A stretch of DNA of 64,000 bases, taken from contig JAGYIE010000001.1 in assembly GCA_018402765.1 (NCBI GenBank), positions 124,001 through 188,000 of the forward strand, given 5' to 3'. Position numbers and translations under genes: made by a program. This document shows positions 47,800-57,980 of the stretch, piece by piece (position 1 is the first letter of the stretch; every line of letters begins with the position of its first letter). This DNA comes from Vicingaceae bacterium (GTDB lineage Bacteria; Bacteroidota; Bacteroidia; Flavobacteriales_E; Vicingaceae). The notes beneath the pieces were generated by a model, which was not told the DNA's origin, ran no database searches, and saw only the letters and a list, made by a program, of their open reading frames with translations.

Positions 47800-48439
47800 T
47801 TCTTAAAATCTTAATGTCTTTGATTAATCTGTTCACATCATCTTCTGACGTGCCATCATAAAATCCTCGAATTCTTTTTAGTTTATCAATTAAAATGAAA
47901 TTTTCGGTGTGTATAAAATCATTTACGCCCCCATCTCCTTCAGTTGTAACTGCGAAATATGACTTTCTTGCTAAACTATAAATTTCTGCTTTATCTCCTG
48001 TCAAAAATGTCCATTGGTTAGGATTAGCCATATGCAGTTTTGCATATTCTTTTAGCACTTGCGGGGAATCAAATTCTGGCTGAACAGAATGCGAAACAAT
48101 TTGCACATTTAAATCATTTGTAAAAGCATTTTGAACTCGCTCCAGCTCATTACTCATAACAGGACAAATAGTAGGGCAGGTGGTAAAGAAGAAGTCTGCA
48201 ACATAAATTTTATCTGTCAAAAAACTATTGTCTACTTCCTCACCGTCCTGATTTACCAATTTGAAATTTCGAATCCGATGGTTTTTATAAATATCTCGCT
48301 GATCTTTGTCAACTAATTCGGGGTTTAAGTCTTTTGGGCTATAAATCTTTAAAGGAACAGCTTTGTCTAACATAAAGTATGCTATTGTAATGGCTATAAG
48401 CATAATAATAGCACTAATAAGTATTCCTGATTTATTCAT
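47789..48439 (-). CDS. SCO1/SenC family copper/thiol protein
   Basis: 216 residues with an N-terminal membrane anchor. The thioredoxin-like fold carries the copper-binding CxxxC (FFTTCPTICPVM) near 88-96 and the conserved histidine in FIHTENFILID near 178. SCO proteins deliver copper to, or reduce cysteines in, the CuA site of cytochrome c oxidase. The oxidase genes are not in the window. It forms a minus-strand group with the TlpA-like gene (12 bp upstream) and the small lipoprotein. Confidence 0.92.
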   Translation of the reverse strand: MNKSGILISAIIMLIAITIAYFMLDKAVPLKIYSPKDLNPELVDKDQRDIYKNHRIRNFKLVNQDGEEVDNSFLTDKIYVADFFFTTCPTICPVMSNELERVQNAFTNDLNVQIVSHSVQPEFDSPQVLKEYAKLHMANPNQWTFLTGDKAEIYSLARKSYFAVTTEGDGGVNDFIHTENFILIDKLKRIRGFYDGTSEDDVNRLIKDIKILRNEE

Positions 48440-48451
48440 TTCCTACTTATC

Positions 48452-49843
48452 TTAATGAATCAATTGATCTAGAAATTTATCTAGTTCCTCAATCTCTACT
48501 TTTTTTATAATGATTTTCTTATCCTTATCTAATAAGTAGGTTTGAGGCGTGCTGTACACATCATAGGTATGTCTAAAGTTTGACGTAAACTCGCCGCCGT
48601 CAGACCCGTTTATAAAATCAAGTTTATTTTTCTTGATAAATTCAATCCATTTCTCATTTTCAAAGTCATTACCAACGGCAAAAACTTTTACTTCATCATC
48701 TTTGTATTTATCATAAAGTTTTTTCAGTACGGGAGTTGATTTTTTGCAATGTCCACATTCTGGGGACCATATGTAAACAATAGTGTAAGTAGCTTTTACA
48801 TCATATAACTGTAAGTAATTTTTTTGTGCTGTATCCTTTACAATAATATTTGGAGCTTTTTTTCCAATTAAAAGTGGCTCCAATGCATCAGCTCGCTCCT
48901 TTATCTTTTTTAATTGTTGTTCTGAAATCCAATCCGCTTTTCCATTTAAATAATAGTTTCTAGCCATGTGCACAAATACAGCATCCATTCCAATGTATTC
49001 GCTCTTTTCATAAGTGGTAGTAATGTAGCTTAATGTATATCTAAAGACTTCAGGATTTGTAGTCTTTCTTAATAAAAAATCTGCTGCTGCGTTGATGCTA
49101 TCAGGAATTTGTGGGGTTAGTTTAGAAATGTAATAAACCATCTTTTCATGATATGCAGGAGAGTTAATAAAGCGTTCGTCATTAAAATCTATATGATCAA
49201 ATAAGTGTTTCTTCATGTATCGGTATGGAAATAAACTGTCAGCTTGACCATTTTTTAATATAGGAGTTTCTGGAATCTCAGGAAACTCCATTGCCTGTAG
49301 AAATTTAGATGTAAACGAATTTCCATGTTTTTTAAAGAAACTCTTTCTGTAATCGCTTACAGTTTTATCTAATTCCGTTATAGATTCATTTATTTTTTCA
49401 ATTTCTTTTTTCTTTTCAGTTGAGGCTTTTTGAGCTTTCAAGTCTTTCATAATACTTTGTTGCACGCTCAAATAATTCATATATTCATAAAATAAGGCAT
49501 TCTCAGGACTATTTTCTATCACCATGTTTTTAAGTGGAGCAGTAGTATCAGTTGACATACTAAAATTCTGTCCGTCAACCATAAAGTCGAATACGCGCCC
49601 ATTATCTTTTATTATGGAATACATCCCTTCTTTTAATGGAGTTTCCCCCGTAAAGCTAAAAGTTCCATCAGTGGAGTAAGCGGTATCTTTGTAATACTGT
49701 CCAGATCCATAGTAGTTAGCTAAATATATTTCTCCATCAGGAACTCCTTTTATTTTAAAATTTAGTTGATATCCATCTTGCGCAAACAAAGATGACGTTA
49801 AAAACAATGAAATTGAAAATAGAAGTTTTTTGATAGTATTCAT
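48452..49843 (-). CDS. TlpA-like thioredoxin with N-terminal DUF4369 domain
   Basis: 463 residues with a signal peptide (ends near LFAQ). An N-terminal DUF4369-type beta domain (YQLNFKIKGVPDGEIYLANY) and a long helical middle precede a C-terminal thioredoxin domain with WSPECGHCKKSTPVL (CxxC = CGHC) near 360 and the cis-proline region YSTPQTYLLDKD. It is a periplasmic thiol-disulfide oxidoreductase, probably a reductant in cytochrome maturation or for the adjacent SCO protein. Partner inferred from context. Confidence 0.88.
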   Translation of the reverse strand: MNTIKKLLFSISLFLTSSLFAQDGYQLNFKIKGVPDGEIYLANYYGSGQYYKDTAYSTDGTFSFTGETPLKEGMYSIIKDNGRVFDFMVDGQNFSMSTDTTAPLKNMVIENSPENALFYEYMNYLSVQQSIMKDLKAQKASTEKKKEIEKINESITELDKTVSDYRKSFFKKHGNSFTSKFLQAMEFPEIPETPILKNGQADSLFPYRYMKKHLFDHIDFNDERFINSPAYHEKMVYYISKLTPQIPDSINAAADFLLRKTTNPEVFRYTLSYITTTYEKSEYIGMDAVFVHMARNYYLNGKADWISEQQLKKIKERADALEPLLIGKKAPNIIVKDTAQKNYLQLYDVKATYTIVYIWSPECGHCKKSTPVLKKLYDKYKDDEVKVFAVGNDFENEKWIEFIKKNKLDFINGSDGGEFTSNFRHTYDVYSTPQTYLLDKDKKIIIKKVEIEELDKFLDQLIH

Positions 49844-50034
49844 AAAATGATTCGTTTACATTCAAATTTACGATTTATCAATTCTTAATCGCCAAATTAA
49901 CGATTGTTAACAACAAAAAGTGGCCTAAGGCTTGCCTATCAAAAGGAAATAGGCAGTATAGTTTGAACGATTATTTTTCAATCTTATCAACAATAAATAC
50001 CTTATTTATGTTGATTAATTCTTATCATTGAACC

Positions 50035-50838
50035 ATGACAACCCCAATTTGGATTACATTTGTTATACTTTGTATTGCAGCAATTGTTGCGGGGATAATT
50101 GTTGCGTTTTACTTACTTCAAGAAGCATTAATATTCAATCCAATACGATTAAATAAAGATTTCAAATACCACTTTACTTTACCATTTGAGGAACGATGGT
50201 TTATGATCAATGGGCAAGTTGAATTAAATGCAATTCATTTCAAGGTAGAAAAACCAAAAGGACTTATTTTCTATTTACATGGTAATGCTGAGAATGTGAA
50301 ATACTATGGGGAAACTATTCAACATTTAACAGATTATGGCTACGATATTTTCCTATATGATTACCGAGGTTTTGGCAAGAGTAGTGGAAAAATTCGAAGA
50401 GAAAGTGAAATGCAGCGTGACGCAAAACATATTTACAACGAGCTTTTAAAAGAATATGCTGAACAATCGATCATCATATATGGATATTCACTAGGGACAG
50501 GAATTGCAGCTAGATTGGCTAGTAAAAACAATCCCAAAGCACTAGTATTGGAAACTCCATATTTTAATTTTATAGATCTAATACGATGTCATAAATCTTA
50601 CTTACCAGCCGATTTAATTACCAAATATAAATTCAGGACAGACCGATATTTAGAGGATGTGGATTGTGAAATCTATTTATTTCATGGAACTGAGGATAAG
50701 CAAATTCCTTATAAATCAGCCAAAAAACTAAGTAGATTACACGCTAAGGCCAAATTGATTACAATAGAAGGTGGCACACACAACGATTTAATGACGTTTC
50801 CTGAATATAAAGCGGAGATTCAGAATATATTAAGTTAA
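50035..50838 (+). CDS. Membrane-anchored alpha/beta hydrolase (BEM46-like)
   Basis: 267 residues with one N-terminal membrane helix. Hydrolase landmarks: oxyanion loop [19 protein letters not shown], nucleophile elbow GYSLGTG (Ser about 150), acid in [10 protein letters not shown] and histidine in GGTHND. The full Ser-Asp-His triad is present. Substrate unknown; BEM46-type proteins act as esterases or lipases. It overlaps prfC tail-to-tail by 4 bp. Confidence 0.87.
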   Translation: MTTPIWITFVILCIAAIVAGIIVAFYLLQEALIFNPIRLNKDFKYHFTLPFEERWFMINGQVELNAIHFKVEKPKGLIFYLHGNAENVKYYGETIQHLTDYGYDIFLYDYRGFGKSSGKIRRESEMQRDAKHIYNELLKEYAEQSIIIYGYSLGTGIAARLASKNNPKALVLETPYFNFIDLIRCHKSYLPADLITKYKFRTDRYLEDVDCEIYLFHGTEDKQIPYKSAKKLSRLHAKAKLITIEGGTHNDLMTFPEYKAEIQNILS

Positions 50839-52433
50839 GCGTAAAGTGCAGCCTTGTTATGCTCAGAGGTAAAGTGAAATTTAATGTCAGGATAGTTATC
50901 CATTGTAATTTGCAAAACACCTCTTGTTTGAGCTAAGAATACCAAGTTTTCATCCTTATCGTATACAATATAGTTAGATTTTAGTCGAACAAATTCATCT
51001 AAGACGTCTTTCTTATCACAAGTAATCCAACAAGCCTTGTAGAAATTCATCGGGTGAAAGTTTGCCGTTGCTCCGTATTCATGCTTTAAGCGGTATTGTA
51101 TTACTTCAAATTGGAGTTCTCCTACTGTACCGATATACTTTTTATTTCCCATTCTTTGGGTAAACAATTGAGCAACACCTTCATCTGTTAATTGAGATAT
51201 ACCTTTTTCTAATTGTTTAGTTTTCATTGGGTCAGCGTTAATAACCTCTTTAAAAATTTCAGGTGAAAATGAAGGTATTCCTTGGAACATAAAGTTTTCA
51301 CCTTCTGTTAATGTATCTCCAATTTTGAAGTTCCCGGTATCATACAAACCAATAACATCTCCAGGATAAGCTTTTTCGATCAGATTTTTTTCTTGGGCCA
51401 TAAAGCTAGTCGGATTATTAAATCGAATCTTTTTACTTAATCTAACGTGATGAAAAAACTTGTTGCGCTCGAATGTTCCTGAACAAACGCGAAGAAAAGC
51501 AATACGATCTCTATGATTAGGGTCAAGATTCGCGTGAATTTTAAATACAAATCCACTAAAATCTTCATTCGTTGGCTGGACATCTTTGCCTTCAGCTTCT
51601 CTAGCTTTCGGATTTGGCGCAATTTCAATGAACGTATCTAACATTTCACGTATTCCAAAGTTATTTACAGCACTGCCAAAAAATACAGGAGCAATTCTAC
51701 CTTCTAGGTATTCATTCTTATCAAATGGCTCATAAACGCCTTCAATAAGTTCTACATCTTCACGCAGTTGATTTGCGTATTTTCCAACCAATTCGTCGAG
51801 TTTTGGGTCTGACAAATCACTAATGGTAACAATATCCGTCTCTATCTTTGTTTTATTGGAGTTGAATAAGTTTACATTTTTGTCTACTAAATTATATACG
51901 CCTTTAAACGTTGGACCAATGCTTATGGGCCAGCTTAATGGTCGCACATTTATCGATAATTTCTCCTCCAATTCATCCAATAAATCAAAAGGGTCTTGAC
52001 CATCAAGATCCATTTTATTGATGTAAACAATTACAGGGGTATTTCTCATGCGGCAAACTTCCATTAGCTTTTCAGTTTGCGTTTCTACACCCTTTACACA
52101 GTCAATTACTAGAATTACACTATCTACTGCAGTAAGTGTTCTGTAGGTATCTTCGGCAAAGTCTTTGTGTCCAGGAGTATCTAAAAGATTTATAAGTTTG
52201 TCTTTATATTGAAATCCCATTACCGATGTAGCAACAGAGATACCTCTCTGCTTTTCAATTTCCATAAAATCAGAAGTAGCAGACTTGGTGATTTTGTTGT
52301 TTTTTACAGCCCCCGCAGTTTGAATAGCACCACCGAAAAGAAGCAATTTCTCTGTTAGTGTTGTTTTACCTGCATCTGGGTGACTTATAATACCAAATGT
52401 CTTACGCTTATTGATTTCTTCTTGTAATTTCAT
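50835..52433 (-). CDS. prfC: Peptide chain release factor 3
   Basis: About 532 residues from ATG 52433; an upstream in-frame start at 52454 is less likely since family members begin [13 protein letters not shown]. GTPase motifs: G1 [14 protein letters not shown]2 region [13 protein letters not shown]3 [17 protein letters not shown]4 NKMDLDG. The C-terminal part has RF3 signatures [20 protein letters not shown]3 recycles RF1/RF2 from the ribosome after peptide release. Single gene. Confidence 0.96.
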   Translation of the reverse strand: MKLQEEINKRKTFGIISHPDAGKTTLTEKLLLFGGAIQTAGAVKNNKITKSATSDFMEIEKQRGISVATSVMGFQYKDKLINLLDTPGHKDFAEDTYRTLTAVDSVILVIDCVKGVETQTEKLMEVCRMRNTPVIVYINKMDLDGQDPFDLLDELEEKLSINVRPLSWPISIGPTFKGVYNLVDKNVNLFNSNKTKIETDIVTISDLSDPKLDELVGKYANQLREDVELIEGVYEPFDKNEYLEGRIAPVFFGSAVNNFGIREMLDTFIEIAPNPKAREAEGKDVQPTNEDFSGFVFKIHANLDPNHRDRIAFLRVCSGTFERNKFFHHVRLSKKIRFNNPTSFMAQEKNLIEKAYPGDVIGLYDTGNFKIGDTLTEGENFMFQGIPSFSPEIFKEVINADPMKTKQLEKGISQLTDEGVAQLFTQRMGNKKYIGTVGELQFEVIQYRLKHEYGATANFHPMNFYKACWITCDKKDVLDEFVRLKSNYIVYDKDENLVFLAQTRGVLQITMDNYPDIKFHFTSEHNKAALYA

Positions 52434-52577
52434 GGAATGTATTTGAAGCTGCAAAATTAATAAAAAGAAGGGAGCTACTTCATCAATCTTAAAAGAAGTA
52501 CCAATGTATAAACTGAACAGATTATCGAAAGTAATTTAAAAAGTGATTACGTTTGCTTTCAAACAATTTATTGACAT

Positions 52578-52904
52578 ATGAAGCTATATTTATTTTTAGG
52601 TTTAATTGGGAGTATTCTTTCACTTTCAAGTTGTACTAATTCAGATCATAAGATGGAAGAAAGGCCACCAATTGAAATGAATTCAACACTTTATAAGCAA
52701 ATTGCAGAAGTTATAGCCGAAGAGGGAGTTGATATTTATAATCAAGAAACCGGCGATGCTAACTTTGATGTGTATTGTGTAGAAAGAGAAAAAAAGTCTT
52801 TAGCATGTGTGTCTGCTTTGGGTGAACCATCTGACAACATCAACGTGAGAAGTTTTGTAGATGATATGGATACCATATTCTTTGCCTACGTGATGAAGAA
52901 ATAA
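52578..52904 (+). CDS. Small lipoprotein of unknown function
   Basis: 108 residues with a lipoprotein signal (lipobox LSSC, Cys19). The mature part has two cysteines (VYCVEREKKSLAC) and no recognised domain. It is single, with the bidirectional terminator 16 bp after its stop. Likely real given the signal and terminator. Confidence 0.65.
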   Translation: MKLYLFLGLIGSILSLSSCTNSDHKMEERPPIEMNSTLYKQIAEVIAEEGVDIYNQETGDANFDVYCVEREKKSLACVSALGEPSDNINVRSFVDDMDTIFFAYVMKK

Positions 52905-52920
52905 ACGTAATCTTTAAATT

Positions 52921-52955
52921 AAAAGGGTCTTTTGGTTACCCAAAAGACCCTTTTG
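52921..52955. terminator. Bidirectional rho-independent terminator
   Basis: A perfect inverted repeat with arms of about 16 bp (AAAAGGGTCTTTTGG / CCAAAAGACCCTTTT) lies between the convergent small lipoprotein and alkene reductase genes. A and T runs at both ends suit termination in both directions. Confidence 0.93.
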
Positions 52956-52959
52956 TATT

Positions 52960-54036
52960 TTAAACTGTAGGGTAATCAGTATACCCTTCAGGTCCTGGGG
53001 TGTAGAAAGTGTTAAAATCTGGATCTGCTAATTCAGCGCCTTTTTCCCATCTGGTAACTAAATCTGGATTAGAAATAAATGGACGACCAAATGCTACCAA
53101 ATCTCCATTGTTTTCACTTAAAGCTACTTCGGCAGAATCCTTATCATATCCTCCCGAAAGAATTAGGTTTCCTTTAAAGTTGGTTCTAAAGTATTCTTTG
53201 ATTGAATCAGGTAGAGCAGGAGCTCCCATTGGACCGTGATTTACTAAATGAACATATTGCAAATTCAATTTATTCAATTCATTTGCTAAGTAAAAGAAGG
53301 TTTCCACTTGTCCTTCAAACGGCCCAACATCATTCATTGCACCATTTGGCGATAATCGAATACCTACTTTTTCAGCACCAATGGCTGCAATGGTTTTTTT
53401 CGCAACTTCGAGCACAATACGACATCTATTTTCAATAGAACCACCGTAGTTATCTGTTCGCTTATTGCTTCCTGCATTAATAAATTGTTCCAATAAATAA
53501 CCATTGGCACCGTGGATTTCTACACCGTCAAATCCTGCTTTCATCGCATTATGAGCAGCTGTTACAAATTCCTCAATTGTTGATTCTATTTCAGCCGTTA
53601 TCATTTCTGATGGGGTAGGTATCGCTAATTCTCCTTCACCGTCTACATACATTTTAGTGTTTTCTGGAGCTATTGCAGATGGAGCTAAAATTTTTGCATC
53701 TTTAGCCATGTTTCCTGGGTGCGATACACGGCCTGTATGCATGAATTGAATAAATATTTTAGAACCCTTTGCATGCACAGCATTTGTCACCTCTTTCCAA
53801 GCTTGGATTTGCTTTTCATTGTAAATACCAGGTATTCTTGGATAGCCCACACCGTTTTTAGATGGAGATGTGCCTTCAGTAATTATTAAACCTGCTTCTG
53901 TTCGTTGCTCATAGTAGGTTGTCATAATTGGAGTAGGAACGTGGTCTTGTGTAGCTCTGCTTCTAGTGAGTGGAGCCAAAACTACTCTATTCTTTAATTG
54001 CAGTTGATTGTTATTGAATTCGTTTAAAAGGGTCAT
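52960..54036 (-). CDS. Old Yellow Enzyme-family alkene reductase (NemA-like)
   Basis: 358 residues, standard length. FMN and substrate motifs: RVVLAPLTRSRA near 17-28, FMQHTGRVSHP as FIQFMHTGRVSHPGN near 96-110, EIHGANGYLLEQFI near 175 (catalytic-site HxxN) and TDNYGGSIENRCR. The C-terminal LVAFGRPFISNPDL is typical. It reduces activated C=C bonds or nitro groups with NAD(P)H. Single gene. Confidence 0.95.
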   Translation of the reverse strand: MTLLNEFNNNQLQLKNRVVLAPLTRSRATQDHVPTPIMTTYYEQRTEAGLIITEGTSPSKNGVGYPRIPGIYNEKQIQAWKEVTNAVHAKGSKIFIQFMHTGRVSHPGNMAKDAKILAPSAIAPENTKMYVDGEGELAIPTPSEMITAEIESTIEEFVTAAHNAMKAGFDGVEIHGANGYLLEQFINAGSNKRTDNYGGSIENRCRIVLEVAKKTIAAIGAEKVGIRLSPNGAMNDVGPFEGQVETFFYLANELNKLNLQYVHLVNHGPMGAPALPDSIKEYFRTNFKGNLILSGGYDKDSAEVALSENNGDLVAFGRPFISNPDLVTRWEKGAELADPDFNTFYTPGPEGYTDYPTV

Positions 54037-54168
54037 AATTTTATCGTGTAAAAATTAGATGTATATACATTTAATGTACAAACATATATTTTTTAATTCG
54101 ATTGGTACGATCTCATGTATTAAATTTTCTTAATTCTTTTTAGCGATTAAAAAAGCCGTTTATTATTT

Positions 54169-54990
54169 TTATCGGACAGTAGTGCTTTTATTTAGCTTAT
54201 AACAAAATTCATCTAAATATAATTGCAAAATTTTTCCACTAATTTTGTGATAGTTGCTCAAATTATTTCGTTTGGCAATGCTTATTGTTATGTGAACCAA
54301 GTTTGGAGTTTCTTTGATTGTCTTTTTATCTAATTTCTCAGTTAAATGTGGCTCCAAAAACTCGGCTATGTCGATGTGAGTCGCTTTTATCTGTAAATAC
54401 AATACTTTTTTTCGTCAATCGAGTCATGAACAACTTGATTTATTTCGTTCTTAGGCTATAAAATATCTACACTGTTTGTTTTGCGCTTTTCTATATCTTC
54501 AAAAGTCACTGATTAAGCAATTATTGCTACAATTTACTTTCCTGCAGCTCCTCGAACTCTCATTGCTTTATTCGTTTAAAATTCGAATGAATCAACGGTA
54601 AAATAACCCTCATTTAATTCAATCATACCTTCTAGAATATGGCAATCAACTGTATTTTCAATTGCTTTTCTCAATTTATGAACCATTGCCCAAACAGGTT
54701 AATACCTTTATAGCTCCAACTATTTCTGAATTTCTTCACTAGAAACCCCCTTTTTTTCTTACTTAATAGAAACATAGTTTTGTACCAAACTAAAAAAGAT
54801 AGATTTGAATTTTACATAATGGTTCGGCTTCTACATTTATTACATTCAAAGCTTTATTGACTTTTGAACCTGTAATGCTGATCATGTTCGCAACGATAAC
54901 AATTCACTCCTAATTTATCACGCTCTGACTTAAAGTGCCCTCTAAAAGCCACTAAATTATCAAACTAAGCTGTAAAATTAAAAACAATTA
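54169..54990 (-). pseudogene. Decayed IS1595/ISXO2-type transposase (copy A)
   Basis: Minus-strand pieces in order match an IS1595-family transposase. Zinc ribbon: FRGHFKSERDKLGVNCYRCE, then CNKCRSRTIM. Next VWYKTMFLLS, SSEEIQK, VWAMVHKLRKAIENT and the DDE-domain LEGMIELNEGYFTVDS (usually DEGYFTV). Then RVRGAAGK and DIAEFLEPHLTEKLD. The end is NYHKISGKILQLYLDEFCYK. Many in-frame stops and a frameshift near 54374 interrupt it, and the last dozen residues are replaced by unrelated sequence. The 3' section (54186-54373) is repeated at 61717-61904. Terminal inverted repeats were not recognised. Confidence 0.85.
54186..54373. repeat. Direct repeat, left copy (188 bp)
   Basis: Aligned by eye with 61717-61904: same orientation, same length, seven mismatches (about 96% identity). 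It corresponds to the C-terminal transposase segment. Confidence 0.9.
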
Positions 54991-55168
54991 TACTATTTTT
55001 TGCACTAAATCTATCGCTTTTGTCCAGTTAATTTATTAATTTAATGTAACAAACTAATATGAAAAATTCACATTATTTTAACACATAATTAAAATAATCA
55101 CAACTTTTAATTAACTATTTAAACTGATTCTTTTAATTTCCTTTGAGTGTTCAAAATATTCAAAGAAA

Positions 55169-57928
55169 TTGAAAAATTTATTTATTTCGCTAAGTTTGAT
55201 AGGAGTTTTCTTTTCAAGCTATTCTCAAAACCATAGCTTTTCAGGAAAAGTCATTGAAAATAATACAGGAGAAAGTGTAATAGGAGCAACAATAATGTTG
55301 TTAAACACTGATTTTAATACTGCAACAGGATTAGACGGCAGTTTTATAATAAGAAATATTCCTCAAGGCACCTATGATGTCGAAATACGTTTTATAACAT
55401 TTGAAACTATAAATCAAAAGATTACAATTGATCAAAACGTAAAAATAGACTTCAAAATTAAAGAATCGAGTCTGCTTCTTGGTGATGTTGAGATAATAGC
55501 CACAAGAGATGAAAGTTCTGAATACAGCGCTAGAATGTCTGAAATGAAAGAGATGAAAGTACTTAATGTAATCTCATCTAAAGAAATTGAAGTTTCACCA
55601 GATATTACGGTTGCAAATGTTTTACAAAGAGTTTCGGGGGTTTCTTTAGAAAGAAATTCAAACGGTGATGGACAATTTGCCATTGTACGTGGAATGGACA
55701 AAAGGTACAACTACACTTTAGTTAATGGAATTAAAGTCCCTAGCCCTGATCCAAGAAATCGATATGTTCCTTTAGATATTTTTCCATCTGATTTAATTGA
55801 TCGTTTGGAAGTAACAAAAGCACTTACACCTAATATGGAAGGAGATGCAATCGGAGGAGTAATTGACATGAAAATGAAAAGTGCTCCTGATAGATTAACA
55901 GTTAATTTTAATGCAGGAACAGGTTACAACCAACTTTATTTTGACAATAAGTACCGAAGTTTTGATCGTTCTGCTACATCTATGGAGTCTCCAAGAATTG
56001 CAAATGGTAAAGACTACCAAGCAACAGTTGATGATTTCCCTCTTAATAGTGTGGATTTTCAGAACACACAGCCCCCTATTAATCAAATATATGGACTGTC
56101 TGTTGGGAATCGATTTTTTAAGAACAAATTAGGTGTTTTAGTAGCAGGGAGTTATCAAAACACCTATCGCGGTGCGAATAGTTTGTTTATGAATACATTC
56201 ATTGATCAAGCGACTAATACTCCCTATTACGAAATAGTTGAAAATAGACAGTTTTCTGCACAGCAAGTGAGAACAGGGTTACATGGAAAAGTTGATTATG
56301 AATTTAATAACCTACACAAGTTAGAATTGTATGTTGCCAATATTTCTCTCAATGACTTTGAGACGAGAACAAGAAATGATACTATCTTAAAAATTGGGAG
56401 GGGTCAAGGGCCTGGAACTGGTAGAATTGAATTGAGAGAAAGGTCCAGACAACGGTATCAAAAAATCTACAATGCAACTCTTCAGGGAACACACAAGTTC
56501 ACAGAAAAGTTAACGGCTGATTGGTCTGCAGTATATTCACTAGCTACCAACGATGATCCAGATCTAGCTCAACTTATGTGGTTGACAGCAGTTACTAGGA
56601 ATAGTGATGGTGAATTAGTGCAAGACCCGATAATGTATGGAACTGACTACACCAGAAGGTGGTCTAACAACACCGATGGTGACATTGCAGGTTACGGAAA
56701 TATCAAGTATGCACCAAAACTTTTTAATTTACCAATAGAGCTTTCTACTGGAGGTATGTATAGGCATAAAGACAGACAAAGTAATTTTGACGAGTATTTA
56801 TTTAGAGCTTCTCCAATTTTTCAAGAATGGTCAGGTGATGTGAATGATGGTTCATGGACTTTATTCAACAGTATTGGAACTCCAACAGATCCTCTTAATT
56901 ATACCTGTACTGAAGATGTTCTGGCTTTGTATGGAATGTTTAAAGTAGATTTTAAAAAATTAGAAGTCATGGGTGGAGCGAGGTATGAAGGTACTGCATT
57001 TCAGTGGATTTCAAATGCTCCAGTAACTGTAAAAGGTAAAACTGGCTCAATAACCTATAGTGATTTATTGCCAAGTATTCATTTCAAGTATAAACCAACT
57101 GATAAACAAAATATTAGGTTATCTTATTTCGCTTCAATTAGTCGACCGAGTTTTTACGAAGTAATTCCTTTCGAAATCAATGAAGAAGACTTTCGTGAAA
57201 GAGGAAATCCTTTTCTACAAAGAACTACTGCTGATAACTTTGATTTCAGGTATGAGCGTTTTACCAATTTTCTCGATAAAATAATGTTAGGATTCTTTTA
57301 CAAAAGGTTAGATAATCCAATCGAATCAGCTCTCGCCATTGTAGGTCAAAGTGTATTCTTACAACCAAATAACTTTGGTACTGCTCAAAATATGGGTATT
57401 GAATTTGATTTCACCAAGTACATTAGAAAGTTTGGTATTCGATTTTTCTACACCTATACAAATTCAGAAATTACCACAAGTAAAATTGTTCGTTTTAGAG
57501 GTGAAGATGGCAACTTGACTTCTAGACAGGAAAATCAAACAAGACCCCTACAAGGACAGTCTGATCACATTTCAAATATATCATTGCTTTACAAGGACAC
57601 TAAAAAAGGATTAAACTCTCAACTTTCTTGTGTTTACACCGGAAAAAGAATCATCAGTGTATCACCTTATCTAGATAATGATATATGGCAAAGAGGATTT
57701 GTTCAATTGGACTTCTCTCTTGAAAAAGAAATTGGCAAAGGATTTACAGCTTACCTAAAAATTAATAACGTGCTTAATACTCCATTAAGAGCTGATATTC
57801 TTCTTCCAAATACTTTTAATCCTGAACAAGCACCTTATTTAGACGCTTCTGAAAGTGTTTTAGTTCGTGAAGACTTTTACAGACAAATCTACTTTCTTGG
57901 TGTTAAATATCGATTTGTAAAAAATTAA
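55169..57928 (+). CDS. TonB-dependent receptor with carboxypeptidase-like domain
   Basis: 919 residues. The start must be TTG 55169: it begins a proper signal peptide (MKNLFISLSLIGVFFSSYSQ) and there is no in-frame ATG upstream before stops. A carboxypeptidase-like domain (FSGKVIENNTGESVIGATIM) is followed by the plug (TVANVLQRVSGVSLERNSNG, FAIVRGMDKRYNYTLVNGIK) and a barrel ending YFLGVKYRFVKN. The plug's VRGMDKRYN resembles the IroN/FecA-like receptors without SusD partner. The neighbours suggest uptake of a phosphorus- or metal-linked ligand, but the ligand cannot be read from sequence. Confidence 0.92.
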   Translation: MKNLFISLSLIGVFFSSYSQNHSFSGKVIENNTGESVIGATIMLLNTDFNTATGLDGSFIIRNIPQGTYDVEIRFITFETINQKITIDQNVKIDFKIKESSLLLGDVEIIATRDESSEYSARMSEMKEMKVLNVISSKEIEVSPDITVANVLQRVSGVSLERNSNGDGQFAIVRGMDKRYNYTLVNGIKVPSPDPRNRYVPLDIFPSDLIDRLEVTKALTPNMEGDAIGGVIDMKMKSAPDRLTVNFNAGTGYNQLYFDNKYRSFDRSATSMESPRIANGKDYQATVDDFPLNSVDFQNTQPPINQIYGLSVGNRFFKNKLGVLVAGSYQNTYRGANSLFMNTFIDQATNTPYYEIVENRQFSAQQVRTGLHGKVDYEFNNLHKLELYVANISLNDFETRTRNDTILKIGRGQGPGTGRIELRERSRQRYQKIYNATLQGTHKFTEKLTADWSAVYSLATNDDPDLAQLMWLTAVTRNSDGELVQDPIMYGTDYTRRWSNNTDGDIAGYGNIKYAPKLFNLPIELSTGGMYRHKDRQSNFDEYLFRASPIFQEWSGDVNDGSWTLFNSIGTPTDPLNYTCTEDVLALYGMFKVDFKKLEVMGGARYEGTAFQWISNAPVTVKGKTGSITYSDLLPSIHFKYKPTDKQNIRLSYFASISRPSFYEVIPFEINEEDFRERGNPFLQRTTADNFDFRYERFTNFLDKIMLGFFYKRLDNPIESALAIVGQSVFLQPNNFGTAQNMGIEFDFTKYIRKFGIRFFYTYTNSEITTSKIVRFRGEDGNLTSRQENQTRPLQGQSDHISNISLLYKDTKKGLNSQLSCVYTGKRIISVSPYLDNDIWQRGFVQLDFSLEKEIGKGFTAYLKINNVLNTPLRADILLPNTFNPEQAPYLDASESVLVREDFYRQIYFLGVKYRFVKN

Positions 57929-57980
57929 CTCTATTATATACAATCAATTAAACTTTAATCTAAATTAAAAATCAATTAAA